From: Sphingopyxis italica
Lineage (GTDB): Bacteria > Pseudomonadota > Alphaproteobacteria > Sphingomonadales > Sphingomonadaceae
Direction of reading: 5' to 3'
NCBI RefSeq assembly: GCF_011926545.1
Contig: NZ_JAATIT010000001.1
Span: forward strand, 1,010,469 to 1,074,468
DNA length: 64,000 nt
Numbering within the stretch: position 1 is the first letter of the stretch; every line of letters begins with the position of its first letter. Below, one piece after another: positions 1 through 8,913 of this stretch. Both the position numbers and the translations under genes were made by a program. The notes beneath the pieces are model-generated. The model was not told where the DNA came from and ran no database searches. It saw only the letters and a list, made by a program, of their open reading frames with translations.

Positions 1-963
1 TTCGAACCCGATTCGCCGTTCCAGCGCTTCGAGCGCATGGGCGACAAGGCCAAGGGTCCGGGCATCGGCGACGACAAGGGCGGAATGGTCGTCGTCGTCG
101 CGGCGCTGCGCGCGATGGACAAGGCCGGGATGCTGGACGGCGCCAATATCGAATTTCACATGACGGGCGACGAGGAAGACACCGGCGACCCGCTCGCCGT
201 GGCGCGCGCCGACCTGATCGCGGCGGGCAAGCGCGTTGACGTCGCGTTGGGCTTCGAGGGCCTGGTGCGCGATGGGGGCGCGGACATGAGCTCAATCGCG
301 CGGCGGTCGTCCGAAAGCTGGCAGGTCACCGCAACCGGCAAGACCGGGCACAGCTCAGGCATTTTCAGCGCCAATGCCGGCGACGGTGCGATCTATGAAC
401 TCGCCCGCATCATCCACCGCTTTCGCACCGAGCTGCCCGAACCCAATCTGACCTTCAACGTCGGGCTGGTCGCGGGCGGCGAGCAGGTATCGCTCGACGA
501 GGGCAAGATTCGCGCGAGCGCGAACGGCAAGACCAATATCATCGCCGCCACCGCGATCGCGCGCGGCGATCTGCGCACGCTTTCGGCCGAGCAGGCAGCG
601 CGCGTGAAGGGCAAGATGGCGGCGATCGTCGCCGATCATGCGCCCGGCACCGGCGCGACGCTCGCCTTCGACCCCGGCGGCTACCCGGCGATGGCGCCGA
701 CCGACGGCAACCGCGCGCTGCTGACCCGGCTCAACGCCGTCAACCGCGACCTCGGGCTCGCCGAAATGGCCGCGCTCGATCCTTTGAAGCGCGGCGCCGC
801 CGACATCAGCTTCGTCGCGCCGCACGTCGACAGCCTCGCGGGGCTCGGCGCCTATTCGACCGGCGACCACGGCCCCGAGGAGACGGTCGACATCCCGAGC
901 ATTACGCGCCAGGCGACGCGCGCCGCCATATTGATGTCGCGGCTCGCTGCCGAAAAACGCTGA
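1..963 (+). CDS. M20-family metallopeptidase, 5'-truncated by window edge
   Basis: The frame is open from base 1, so the start and the first zinc motif lie outside the window; about 320 residues are visible. GIGDDKGG (visible residues 21-28) carries the bridging metal-binding Asp, and GDEED (56-60) carries the Glu pair that acts as catalytic base and ligand in M20/M25/M40 enzymes. A lid/dimerisation domain follows, then a second catalytic segment ending with the conserved His region near 'TGDHGPEE'. The family hydrolyses peptide or N-acyl amide bonds. Substrate cannot be told, and export cannot be judged without the N-terminus. The gene stands alone ahead of the aldehyde dehydrogenase with a 95-bp gap. 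Confidence 0.85.
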   Translation, partial: FEPDSPFQRFERMGDKAKGPGIGDDKGGMVVVVAALRAMDKAGMLDGANIEFHMTGDEEDTGDPLAVARADLIAAGKRVDVALGFEGLVRDGGADMSSIARRSSESWQVTATGKTGHSSGIFSANAGDGAIYELARIIHRFRTELPEPNLTFNVGLVAGGEQVSLDEGKIRASANGKTNIIAATAIARGDLRTLSAEQAARVKGKMAAIVADHAPGTGATLAFDPGGYPAMAPTDGNRALLTRLNAVNRDLGLAEMAALDPLKRGAADISFVAPHVDSLAGLGAYSTGDHGPEETVDIPSITRQATRAAILMSRLAAEKR

Positions 964-1058
964 CCCGCCAGTTTTGGCAGTTGGCCGCGCTTGATTCATC
1001 GGGCACAGTGATTAGGTAGCAATCCGAGACGGAATTGACCGCCGATGGGAGACAGGAC

Positions 1059-2492
1059 ATGAGCACCGAAACGCATCTCAAGCAGAATTACATCGGCGGC
1101 CGCTGGGTCGATTCGAAGGGCGGCAAGCTCCACGACGTCATCAACCCTGCGACCGAGGAAGCGGCGTCGACCGTCGTGCTCGGCACCGCGGCCGACGTCG
1201 ACGATGCCGTCGCGGCAGCGAAGACCGCCTTCAAGAGCTTTTCGCAGACGACGCGCGAGGAACGGCTCGACCTGCTGAACCGCATCGTCGAGGAATATAA
1301 GAAGCGCGCGCCCGATCTCGCCAAGTCGATGGCGTCGGAAATGGGCGCACCGGTCAGCTTTGCCGGCACCGCGCAGGTCGGCGCCGGCATCGGCGGCTTC
1401 CTCGGCACGATCGCGGCGCTCGAGGATTTCAGCTTCACCGAAAAATATGCCGCGGGCATGATCGCCTATGAACCGATCGGCGTCGTCGGCATGATCACGC
1501 CGTGGAACTGGCCGCTGAACCAGATCGCGTTGAAGGTCGCCCCCGCGCTCGCCGCGGGTAACACGATGATCCTCAAGCCCTCCGAAGAATGCCCCGGCAA
1601 TGCGGTGATCTTCGCCGAGATCCTCGAAGCCGCGGGCGTCCCCGCCGGCGTCTTCAACCTCGTGCAGGGCGACGGCCCGACCGTCGGCAACGCGATCAGC
1701 GCGCACCCCGGCATCGAGATGGTGAGCTTCACCGGCTCGACCCGCGCCGGCATCCTCGTCGCCAAGGCGGCCGCCGACACGGTCAAGCGCGTCCATCAGG
1801 AACTCGGCGGCAAGTCGCCGAACATCGTCCTGCCCGACGCCGATTTCGCCGCCGTGCTGCCGCCGACGGTGCAGGGCGTGCTCGTCAACACCGGCCAGAG
1901 CTGCATCGCGCCGACGCGCATCCTTGTCCAGAAGGAACGCGAGGCCGAAGCCGTCGGCGTCATCAAGGCGATGTTCGATGGGACGCAGGTCGGCGATCCG
2001 CAGAGCGAAGGCGGCCACATCGGCCCCGTCGTCAACAAGGCGCAGTTCGACAAGATCCAGGGCCTGATCCAGTCGGCGATCGACGAGGGCGCGACGCTCG
2101 AAACCGGCGGCACCGGTCTGCCCTCGAACGTCAACCGCGGCTATTACATCAAGCCGACGGTCTTCTCGGGCGTTACCCGCGACATGCGCATCGCCAACGA
2201 GGAAATCTTTGGCCCCGTCGCGACGATCATGGCCTATGGCGACCTCGACGAAGCCGTCGATATCGCCAACGACACCGAATATGGCCTGTCGGCGGTGATC
2301 TCGGGCGATCCCGCCAAGGCCGCCGACGTGGCGCCGAAGCTGCGCGCCGGCATGGTCGCGGTCAACGCGTGGGGCCCCGGCCCCGGCGCGGCGTTCGGCG
2401 GCTACAAGGCGTCGGGCAACGGCCGCGAAGGCGGCGTGTTCGGGCTGAAGGACTTTATGGAAGTGAAATCGATCAGCGGCATTCCGGCGTAA
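1059..2492 (+). CDS. NAD(P)-dependent aldehyde dehydrogenase
   Basis: A 477-residue aldehyde dehydrogenase that oxidises an aldehyde to the acid in the cytoplasm. It has the usual family length and motifs: TPWNWPLNQ in the cofactor domain, general base Glu248 in QELGGKSPN, and nucleophile Cys282 in NTGQSCIAP, 34 residues apart as expected. The ATG at 1059 is preceded by GGGAGACAGG at good spacing, so it is preferred over an upstream TTG at 1035. It is monocistronic, with a strong terminator at 2632-2660. The actual aldehyde is not evident; betaine-aldehyde or aryl-aldehyde oxidation are both possible. Confidence 0.93.
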   Translation: MSTETHLKQNYIGGRWVDSKGGKLHDVINPATEEAASTVVLGTAADVDDAVAAAKTAFKSFSQTTREERLDLLNRIVEEYKKRAPDLAKSMASEMGAPVSFAGTAQVGAGIGGFLGTIAALEDFSFTEKYAAGMIAYEPIGVVGMITPWNWPLNQIALKVAPALAAGNTMILKPSEECPGNAVIFAEILEAAGVPAGVFNLVQGDGPTVGNAISAHPGIEMVSFTGSTRAGILVAKAAADTVKRVHQELGGKSPNIVLPDADFAAVLPPTVQGVLVNTGQSCIAPTRILVQKEREAEAVGVIKAMFDGTQVGDPQSEGGHIGPVVNKAQFDKIQGLIQSAIDEGATLETGGTGLPSNVNRGYYIKPTVFSGVTRDMRIANEEIFGPVATIMAYGDLDEAVDIANDTEYGLSAVISGDPAKAADVAPKLRAGMVAVNAWGPGPGAAFGGYKASGNGREGGVFGLKDFMEVKSISGIPA

Positions 2493-2500
2493 GCCGATAA

Positions 2501-2625
2501 CCTCCCTGCGGCGAAGCCGTGGGGAGGGGGACCGCCGCGAAGCGGTGGTGGAGGGGCCGCGCCCAAGCCCCTCCGTCGGCCGCTACGCGACTGCCACCTC
2601 CCCATCGCTTCGCGACAGGGAGAAT
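2501..2625. repeat. Long imperfect inverted repeat (family C)
   Basis: The stretch has two arms, CCTCCCTGCGGCGAAG... at the left and CTTCGCGACAGGGAG at the right, around GC-rich sub-hairpins. It does not fit coding even though it is open in some frames. Its build resembles the elements at 41890-42031 and 55086-55255: outer arms of pyrimidine- and purine-rich runs, inner GCTTGC or GCGAAGC-like blocks. It is probably a dispersed noncoding palindrome that can fold as RNA downstream of the aldehyde dehydrogenase gene. Confidence 0.6.
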
Positions 2626-2631
2626 CAAAGG

Positions 2632-2660
2632 CCCCTCCCTTGCAGGGAGGGGTTTTTCTT
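2632..2660 (+). terminator. Rho-independent terminator after aldehyde dehydrogenase
   Basis: A perfect 9-bp stem (CCCCTCCCT / AGGGAGGGG) with a 3-nt loop is followed by TTTTTCTT. It lies between the aldehyde dehydrogenase and argJ, so the two are separate transcription units. Confidence 0.88.
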
Positions 2661-2687
2661 TGCGCACCGGAAAGCTACACGCCCCCC

Positions 2688-3914
2688 ATGACCACCCGCT
2701 CGCCGCTCGCCCCCGCCGCCTTCCCCGCCCTCCCCGACATCGCCGGGGTGACGCGCCGCGTCGCGCGCGCGCGGTACAAGGAATGGGATCGCTGCGACCT
2801 CACCTTTGTCGAACTCGCCCCCGGCACGACCGTCGCGGGCGTGTTCACGCGCAACGTCTGCTGCTCGTCCGAAGTCGAACTTGGCCGCGAGCAGGTGAAG
2901 GGCGGCAAGGGCCGCGCGCTGATCGTCAACGCGGGCAACAGCAACGCCTTCACCGGCTATCGCGGGCGCGAAGCGGTCGAGCAGATCATGGCGCAGGTCG
3001 CGGGCCACCTCGGCTGCGAGCCGAGCGAGGTCTTCGTCTGCTCGACCGGCGTCATCGGGGTGCCGCTGCCGAAGGACAAGGCGCGCGCGGGGGTCGAGGC
3101 GGCGCTCACCGCCGAGCCCTGTTCGTGGGAAGCCACAGCCGAGACGATCGGCACCACCGACACCTTTCCGAAAGGCTCCGCCGCCAGCGCGATCGTCGGC
3201 GACCAGACCATCCACGTCGCCGGCATCGTCAAGGGATCGGGCATGATCGCCCCCGACATGGCGACGATGCTCGGTTACATCTTCACCGACGCCGCGGTCG
3301 CACCCGCGCTGTTGCGGGACATGCTGAGCGAGGCGACCAGCGGCAGCTTCAACAGCATCACCGTCGACAGCGACACCTCGACCAGCGACACCGTGCTGCT
3401 CTTCGCCACCGGTCAGGCGGGCAACGCCGTGCTGACCACGCGCGACGATCCGGGCGCCGACGCGCTCTATGCCGCGATCCGCGCCGTCGCGCTCGACCTC
3501 GCGCATCAGGTGGTCCGCGACGGCGAAGGCGCATCGAAGTTCATCGAGGTGCAGGTGACCGGCGCCACCAGCGACGACAGCGCCAAGCGCGTCGCGCTCG
3601 CGATCGCCAACTCGCCGCTGGTCAAGACCGCGATCGCGGGCGAGGACGCCAATTGGGGCCGCGTCGTGATGGCGGTGGGCAAGGCGGGCGAACCCGCCGA
3701 CCGCGACCGCCTCGCGATCCGCTTCGGCGATCATTGGGTCGCGAAGGACGGCCTACCCGTCGATGGCTATGACGAAGCGCCCGTCGCGGCGCATCTGAAG
3801 GGTCTCGAAATCCGCGTCGGCGCCGACCTCGGCCTCGGCGACGGCCGCGCGACCGTCTGGACGTGCGACCTGACGCATGGTTACATCAGCATCAATGCCG
3901 ATTACCGGAGCTGA
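2688..3914 (+). CDS. argJ: Bifunctional ornithine acetyltransferase / N-acetylglutamate synthase
   Basis: A 408-residue ArgJ, which moves the acetyl group from N-acetylornithine to glutamate (cyclic arginine synthesis) and in many species also makes N-acetylglutamate from acetyl-CoA. The self-cleavage site is visible: KGSGMIAPDMATML, with Thr193 as the new N-terminal nucleophile of the beta chain. The family consensus has Asn where this protein has Asp before MAT. The ATG at 2688 is used because the upstream in-frame region is the terminator hairpin. No strong ribosome-binding site is visible. It is convergent with the next gene, 10 bp apart. Confidence 0.95.
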   Translation: MTTRSPLAPAAFPALPDIAGVTRRVARARYKEWDRCDLTFVELAPGTTVAGVFTRNVCCSSEVELGREQVKGGKGRALIVNAGNSNAFTGYRGREAVEQIMAQVAGHLGCEPSEVFVCSTGVIGVPLPKDKARAGVEAALTAEPCSWEATAETIGTTDTFPKGSAASAIVGDQTIHVAGIVKGSGMIAPDMATMLGYIFTDAAVAPALLRDMLSEATSGSFNSITVDSDTSTSDTVLLFATGQAGNAVLTTRDDPGADALYAAIRAVALDLAHQVVRDGEGASKFIEVQVTGATSDDSAKRVALAIANSPLVKTAIAGEDANWGRVVMAVGKAGEPADRDRLAIRFGDHWVAKDGLPVDGYDEAPVAAHLKGLEIRVGADLGLGDGRATVWTCDLTHGYISINADYRS

Positions 3915-3924
3915 CGCTCTCCTG

Positions 3925-5103
3925 TCAGCCTGCGAGCGAGGTCCACTTCGCGTCGCCGGACGCATTCTCGATCACCGCTTCGACGAAGGCCATCGTCCTT
4001 AGGCCGTCGGCAGCTCCGGGGAACCAGTCGGCCGCGCCGCGCGGCGGCGGGGTCGCGGCGCCCGCGCGCCCGGCACCCGCACGCAGCGTGCGGCCGAAGC
4101 TGCGATAGAGGTTCGCGAACGCTTCGATATAGCCTTCGGGGTGCCCCGCCGGCGTGCGCAGCCGCGCCATCGCCGATGGATCGAGACCCGGCCCGCCGGC
4201 GCGGATCACCTCGGTCGGGCGGTCGAGCCAGCGCAATGTCAGGCTGTTCGGCTCCATCTGCGACCAGTCGAGGCCGCCTTCCTCGCCATGGATGCGCAGC
4301 CGCAGGCCATTCTCGTCGCCCGCGGCGACCTGACTCGCTTTCAGCACCCCGCGCGCGCCGCCTTCGAAGCGCAGCAGCGCCGCCACATCGTCGTCGAGGC
4401 GGCGGCCCGCAACATGCGCCGTCAATTCGGCGCTCAGCGATTCGACCGCGAGCCCCGAAACATGTTCGGCAAGCTGGAAGGCGTGCGTCCCGATGTCGCC
4501 GAGGCAGCCGCCGAGCCCGGCGCGCGCCGGATCGGTGCGCCATTCGGCCTGCTTGTTGCCGTCCCGGTCGATCGGCCGGCTGAGCCAGCCTTGCGAATAT
4601 TCGACCTGCACCAGCCGGATTCTGCCGAAATCGCCGCGCGCGACGCGCACGCGCGCCTCTTCGATCAGCGGATAGCCGCTATAGGTGAAGGCGAGGCCGT
4701 AGAGCTTGCCGCTGCGCGCGACCGCCGCGCCGATCACCCGCGCCTCGGCCAGATTCAGCGCCATCGGCTTTTCGGACAGCACGTGAAAACCCGCGTCGAG
4801 CGCGGCGATCGCCATCGGGGCGTGGAGATGGTTCGGGGTGACGATCGCGAGCGCCTCCATCCGCTCGTCCGCGGGAAGCGCCGCTTCCGCGGGAAGCAAT
4901 TTGTCGAAGGTCGCATAGGCGCGGCCCGGATCGAGTCCCAGCACTTCGGCACTCCGCCGGTTGCGGTCGGCGTCGGTGCTGAACGCACCGCATACCAATT
5001 CATATTCGCTATCGAGCGCGGCGGCCATACGGTGCACCGCACCGATGAAAGCGCCCTCGCCGCCACCCACCATGCCATAGCGAATTTTCGACCGACCGTT
5101 CAT
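3925..5103 (-). CDS. Gfo/Idh/MocA-family NAD(P)-dependent oxidoreductase
   Basis: A 392-residue cytoplasmic sugar or polyol dehydrogenase. The N-terminal Rossmann fold carries GMVGGGEGAFIG (residues 10-21), the catalytic Lys112 sits in EKPMALN, and the Asp203/His207 pair sits in GDIGTHAFQL, all as in the family. The ATG at 5103 follows AGAGGGA at good spacing, so it is preferred over an upstream in-frame ATG at 5154. It is divergent from cytochrome c across 95 bp and next to TIM-barrel epimerases and a GMC dehydrogenase. That context suggests a role in reducing or interconverting a 3-keto sugar. The exact substrate is not known. Confidence 0.87.
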   Translation of the reverse strand: MNGRSKIRYGMVGGGEGAFIGAVHRMAAALDSEYELVCGAFSTDADRNRRSAEVLGLDPGRAYATFDKLLPAEAALPADERMEALAIVTPNHLHAPMAIAALDAGFHVLSEKPMALNLAEARVIGAAVARSGKLYGLAFTYSGYPLIEEARVRVARGDFGRIRLVQVEYSQGWLSRPIDRDGNKQAEWRTDPARAGLGGCLGDIGTHAFQLAEHVSGLAVESLSAELTAHVAGRRLDDDVAALLRFEGGARGVLKASQVAAGDENGLRLRIHGEEGGLDWSQMEPNSLTLRWLDRPTEVIRAGGPGLDPSAMARLRTPAGHPEGYIEAFANLYRSFGRTLRAGAGRAGAATPPPRGAADWFPGAADGLRTMAFVEAVIENASGDAKWTSLAG

Positions 5104-5198
5104 CGCATTCCCTCTGCCATAATTCGTAAAATTGTTTGCATTATTCGCTTTCAAACGGTTACATCATCGCACCGGCTGTTGCCAGACGGGAGAGGATA

Positions 5199-5588
5199 AT
5201 GAAATTTCTGTTCGCCCTGCCATTGGCGGGTGCAATATTGACTGCCGCGATGATCATGCCATCGCCCATAGCCTACGCCGGCCCTGCCCAAGCGGCCGGC
5301 GCGCAGGCCTTTGCCGCGTGCAAGGCCTGCCATACGCTCGAAGCGGGCGGCAAAAGCGTGATGGGGCCCAATCTGCACGGTCTGATGGGCCGGCAGGCGG
5401 GCTCGGTTGCCGGGTTCAAATATAGCCCGGCGCTCAAGGCGTCGAAAATTCGCTGGGACGAAAAATCGCTAGACGAATATCTGGCCGCGCCGACGAAGAA
5501 GGTCCCCGGCACGCGCATGGTCGTCAAAGTGGCCGATCCGGCGCGCCGCGCGGCGCTGATCGCCTATCTCAAAGCCGAAACCAAGTGA
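5199..5588 (+). CDS. Periplasmic class I c-type cytochrome
   Basis: A 129-residue secreted monohaem cytochrome. A Sec signal peptide ends near residue 27 (SPIAYA). The haem site CKACH is at 41-45, and the likely axial Met is in PGTRM near the C-terminal third, as in cytochrome c2/c550. The ATG at 5199 has GGGAGAGG ahead of it. As the first gene of the sugar cluster, it is a good candidate electron acceptor for the GMC sugar dehydrogenase at 11155-12831, passing electrons to the respiratory chain; that partnership is inferred from position. Confidence 0.9.
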   Translation: MKFLFALPLAGAILTAAMIMPSPIAYAGPAQAAGAQAFAACKACHTLEAGGKSVMGPNLHGLMGRQAGSVAGFKYSPALKASKIRWDEKSLDEYLAAPTKKVPGTRMVVKVADPARRAALIAYLKAETK

Positions 5589-5604
5589 CCGGGAAGGCCA
5601 TCGC

Positions 5605-6648
5605 ATGAAGGGTCCGGCCGTTTTCCTCGCGCAGTTCATGGGCGATGCGGCACCGTTCGACACATTGCCCTCGGCGGCGCGCTGGATGGCGGATGCGGGT
5701 TATGTCGGCATCCAGATTCCGACTTGGGACAGCCGCTGCATCGACCTCGCCCAAGCCGCCGAGAGCCAGGATTATTGCGACGAACTCGCCGGCACCTGCC
5801 GCGAGGCGGGGGTCGAGATCACCGAGCTGTCGACGCATTTGCAGGGCCAGCTGGTCGCGGTGCATCCCGCCTATGACGCCCAGTTCGATGCTTTTGCGCC
5901 CGACGCGCTGAAGGGCAAGCCGGCCGAGCGGCAGGCATGGGCGGTCGAACAGCTCCACCTTGCGGCCAAGGCGAGCCGGCGGCTCGGCCTTGATGCCCAT
6001 GCGAGTTTTTCGGGCGCGCTCGCCTGGCCCTATCTCTACCCTTGGCCGCAGCGCCCCCCGGGGCTGGTCGAAGAAGCCTTCGGCGAACTCGCGAAACGCT
6101 GGCGGCCGATCCTCGACGCCTTCGACGAGCAGGGCGTCGACCTCGCCTATGAGATCCATCCCGGCGAGGACCTCCACGACGGCGTGACCTTTGAACGTTT
6201 CCTTGCCGGCGTCGACAATCATCCGCGCGCCAACATCCTCTACGATCCCAGCCATTATGTGCTGCAGGCGCTCGATTATCTCGCCTTTATCGACATTTAT
6301 CACGAGCGGATCCGCATGTTCCACGTCAAGGATGCGGAACTCAACCCGACCGGGCGCTCGGGGGTCTATGGCGGCTTTCAGGACTGGGTCGATCGCCCCG
6401 GGCGTTTCCGATCGCTCGGCGACGGTCAGGTCGATTTCGGCGCGATTTTTTCGAAGCTCACGCAATATGGCTATGCCGGCTGGGCGGTGCTCGAATGGGA
6501 ATGCTGCCTGAAGCATCCCGAGGACGGCGCGCGCGAAGGTGCTCCTTTCATCGCGGCGCACATGATCCGCAAGGCCGACAAGGCGTTCGACGATTTCGCG
6601 GGCGGCAGCGACCCGGCGCTCAATCGCGCGATGCTGGGGCTCGACTGA
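5605..6648 (+). CDS. Sugar phosphate isomerase/epimerase-like TIM-barrel protein
   Basis: A 347-residue cytoplasmic TIM-barrel protein of the AP-endonuclease-2/xylose-isomerase-like superfamily. Metal-binding candidates follow the family pattern: Glu in YEIHPGED, Asp and His in YDPSHYV, His in FHVKDAE and Glu in LEWECC. No signal peptide is seen. It starts 16 bp after cytochrome c and is likely co-transcribed. The family isomerises or epimerises ketoses and includes enzymes acting on 3-keto-hexoses or inositol derivatives; this one may process the keto sugar after uptake, which is an inference. Confidence 0.82.
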   Translation: MKGPAVFLAQFMGDAAPFDTLPSAARWMADAGYVGIQIPTWDSRCIDLAQAAESQDYCDELAGTCREAGVEITELSTHLQGQLVAVHPAYDAQFDAFAPDALKGKPAERQAWAVEQLHLAAKASRRLGLDAHASFSGALAWPYLYPWPQRPPGLVEEAFGELAKRWRPILDAFDEQGVDLAYEIHPGEDLHDGVTFERFLAGVDNHPRANILYDPSHYVLQALDYLAFIDIYHERIRMFHVKDAELNPTGRSGVYGGFQDWVDRPGRFRSLGDGQVDFGAIFSKLTQYGYAGWAVLEWECCLKHPEDGAREGAPFIAAHMIRKADKAFDDFAGGSDPALNRAMLGLD

Positions 6649-6692
6649 AAAAATAATCGATAAAAATAACCGCCAAGCGGGGAGAGGGACGC

Positions 6693-7994
6693 ATGACTAC
6701 GACATTGCACAAGGGCCGGTTATTCTGGCTGGGCGTGCTCGCGCTGTTCACCGCCGCGGCGAGCCTTGCGATCCGCGGCGCGATCGCCAGCGGGCTCAAG
6801 GCCGAATGGATCGACCCGGTCGCGCCCTTGCAGGCGGGCGAGCTGATCGCCGCCGCGCTGGGCGCCGCCTTCCTCAGCTTCGCGATCACGCTGTTCGTTG
6901 CGAGTGCTTTGCTCGACCAGATCGGCATGAAGCGGTGTCTCGCGGGAGCGGGACTGTGCTTCATCCTCGGCCCGTTGATGATCGTCACCGCCGGCCATGT
7001 CGCGACCGGCATGACCATCTATTGGCTTGTCTGGACGGGCATGCTGCTCAGCGGCATCGGCTGGGGGCTGACCGAAGCGGCGATCAACCCGCTGACCGCG
7101 CAGCTTTACCCCGAAGACACGACGCACCGGCTCAACGTGCTGCACGCATGGTTCCCCGGCGGCATCATCGTCGGCGGGCTTGCCGGCTTCTTCCTGTCGG
7201 CGACCTTGCCGTGGCAGGGGATCATGGCGCTGGTGATGATCCCCGCCGCCGCGACCGTGATCATCGCCGCGACGACGACCTTTCCGCCGCCGCTGCGCGA
7301 GCAAAGCGGCGTCAGTTTCGGCGAGATGATGGGCGAGGTGTTCCGCCGTCCGAGCTTCTTCATCTGGTTCGGCGCGATGTTCCTGACCGCGGCGTCCGAA
7401 CTGGCGCCCGGCCAATGGATCGACGTCGCGCTGTCGAACCGCGTCGGGATGCGCGGCATCTTGCTGCTCGTCTATGTCAACGCGTTGATGTTCATCTTCC
7501 GCCATTTCGCGGGGCGGCTCGCCAACAAAATCTCGAACCCCGGTCTGCTCTGGGTGTCAAGTCTGCTCGCGGCGATCGGCCTGTTCATGCTGAGCCAGGC
7601 GCAGTCGCCGGCGGCCGCGATCCTCGCCGCCACCGTCTGGGGGCTCGGCGTCTGCGTGATGTGGCCGACGATGCTCGCCTCGGTCGCCGAACGCTATCCG
7701 CGCGGCGGATCGTGGGCGATGGGTCTCGTCGGATCGGCGGGCGCGCTCGCCAGCTTCTTCGTGCTGCCGCAACTCGGCGCGATGTTCGACCGCGCCAAGA
7801 TCGAGTTCGCCGGCGGTCCCGAGGCCTTCGCGCGGCTGACCGGTGCCGCCAAACTGGCGGTCGAGGATGCGGCCGCGTCGCTGTCGTTCCAGCGGCTGGC
7901 GATCCTGCCGATCATCCTGCTCGCCGTGTTCGGCTTCATCTGGCTGCGCGAGCGCGGCAAGTCGCGCGCGGCGCTCGCGGGTGAGGCGGCGTGA
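6693..7994 (+). CDS. MFS sugar transporter
   Basis: A 433-residue inner-membrane permease of the major facilitator superfamily with about 12 hydrophobic segments. The loop after helix 2 is short and lacks the classical acidic-Arg motif. GIGWGLTEAAINP is characteristic of sugar:H+ symporters related to FucP/GluP. The ATG at 6693 follows GGGGAGAGGG. The stop overlaps the next start by 4 bp (GTGA), so translation is coupled to the TIM-barrel gene. It probably imports the sugar or keto sugar released in the periplasm by the neighbouring enzymes. Confidence 0.85.
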   Translation: MTTTLHKGRLFWLGVLALFTAAASLAIRGAIASGLKAEWIDPVAPLQAGELIAAALGAAFLSFAITLFVASALLDQIGMKRCLAGAGLCFILGPLMIVTAGHVATGMTIYWLVWTGMLLSGIGWGLTEAAINPLTAQLYPEDTTHRLNVLHAWFPGGIIVGGLAGFFLSATLPWQGIMALVMIPAAATVIIAATTTFPPPLREQSGVSFGEMMGEVFRRPSFFIWFGAMFLTAASELAPGQWIDVALSNRVGMRGILLLVYVNALMFIFRHFAGRLANKISNPGLLWVSSLLAAIGLFMLSQAQSPAAAILAATVWGLGVCVMWPTMLASVAERYPRGGSWAMGLVGSAGALASFFVLPQLGAMFDRAKIEFAGGPEAFARLTGAAKLAVEDAAASLSFQRLAILPIILLAVFGFIWLRERGKSRAALAGEAA

Positions 7995-8902
7995 AGTTTT
8001 CACGTCGGACAATGCTGGCGGGCGGCGCCGTCGCGGCGGCAGCCGCAGCGACGGCGGCGCGCGGCGCGGTGCCGTCGAACGCGGCCCGCTTTTCGCTGAA
8101 ATACGCCCCGCACGAAGGCAGTTTCAAAAGTCGAGGGAGCCGGCTCGGACAGATCGCTTTTGCCGCCGATCAGGGCTTCACCGCGTGGGAAGATAATGAG
8201 GCGGCCGGCCGTTCGGTCGCCGACCAGAGTGCGATGGCGCGGGCGCTGCAACAGCGCGGCATGACGATGGGCGTATTCGTTGCGAGCATGCCGCGATGGG
8301 GCGATTTCCGGCCGCAGCTCGGCGGCAACGACGATGCCGATCGCGAACGTTTTCTGGCCGACATCCGGGCTTCGGTCGACGTCGCCAAGCGGCTGAACTC
8401 GAAACATATGACGATCGTCCCCGGCTTCATGGACCGCAAGCTGCCGGTCGAGATCCAGACCGCGCGCGTGATCGACGTGCTGCGCCGCGCCGCGGAAATC
8501 TATGAACCGCATGGGCTGGTCATGGTGATGGAGCCGCTCAACACGCTAGTGAACCATCCCGGCGTCTTCATGTCGACCGTGCCGCAAGGCTATGCGGTCG
8601 CGCGCGCGGTGAACAGCCCGGCGATCAAGATATTGGCCGACCTCTATCACGAGCAGATTCAGGCCGGAAATCTGATCAACACGCTGGAGAGCTGCTGGGA
8701 CGAGATCGCCTATATCCAGTTCGGCGACAACCCCGGCCGCAACGAGCCCGGGAGCGGCGAGATCAATTATCGCAACATCGTCCACTGGCTGCGCGCGAAG
8801 AATTTCGCGGGCGTGATCGGCATGGAGCATGGCAATTCGGTCGAAGGCCGCGCGGGCGAGGAGCGGCTGATCGCCGCCTATCGCGCGATCGACGCGGCAT
8901 GA
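7991..8902 (+). CDS. TAT-exported hydroxypyruvate isomerase-like TIM-barrel protein
   Basis: A 303-residue protein with a twin-arginine leader (SRRTMLAGG, residues 4-12, then a hydrophobic Ala-rich stretch), so the folded enzyme is exported. The barrel resembles Hyi/hydroxypyruvate isomerase. Candidate metal ligands are Glu in VMEPLN, Asp in ILADLYHEQ, and Glu in GMEHGN. The start is GTG at 7991, overlapping the MFS stop, and the stop overlaps the next ATG. A periplasmic ketose isomerase or epimerase fits the cluster. True hydroxypyruvate isomerase is unlikely given the leader. Confidence 0.8.
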   Translation: MKFSRRTMLAGGAVAAAAAATAARGAVPSNAARFSLKYAPHEGSFKSRGSRLGQIAFAADQGFTAWEDNEAAGRSVADQSAMARALQQRGMTMGVFVASMPRWGDFRPQLGGNDDADRERFLADIRASVDVAKRLNSKHMTIVPGFMDRKLPVEIQTARVIDVLRRAAEIYEPHGLVMVMEPLNTLVNHPGVFMSTVPQGYAVARAVNSPAIKILADLYHEQIQAGNLINTLESCWDEIAYIQFGDNPGRNEPGSGEINYRNIVHWLRAKNFAGVIGMEHGNSVEGRAGEERLIAAYRAIDAA

Positions 8903-8913
8903 GGGAGAGACAA

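Noticed and set aside
5134-5156. GTTTG...CAAAC dyad in the divergent promoter between the Gfo/Idh/MocA gene and cytochrome c
   Set aside because: Only five clean base pairs around a 13-nt spacer; too weak to call an operator without comparison to relatives.
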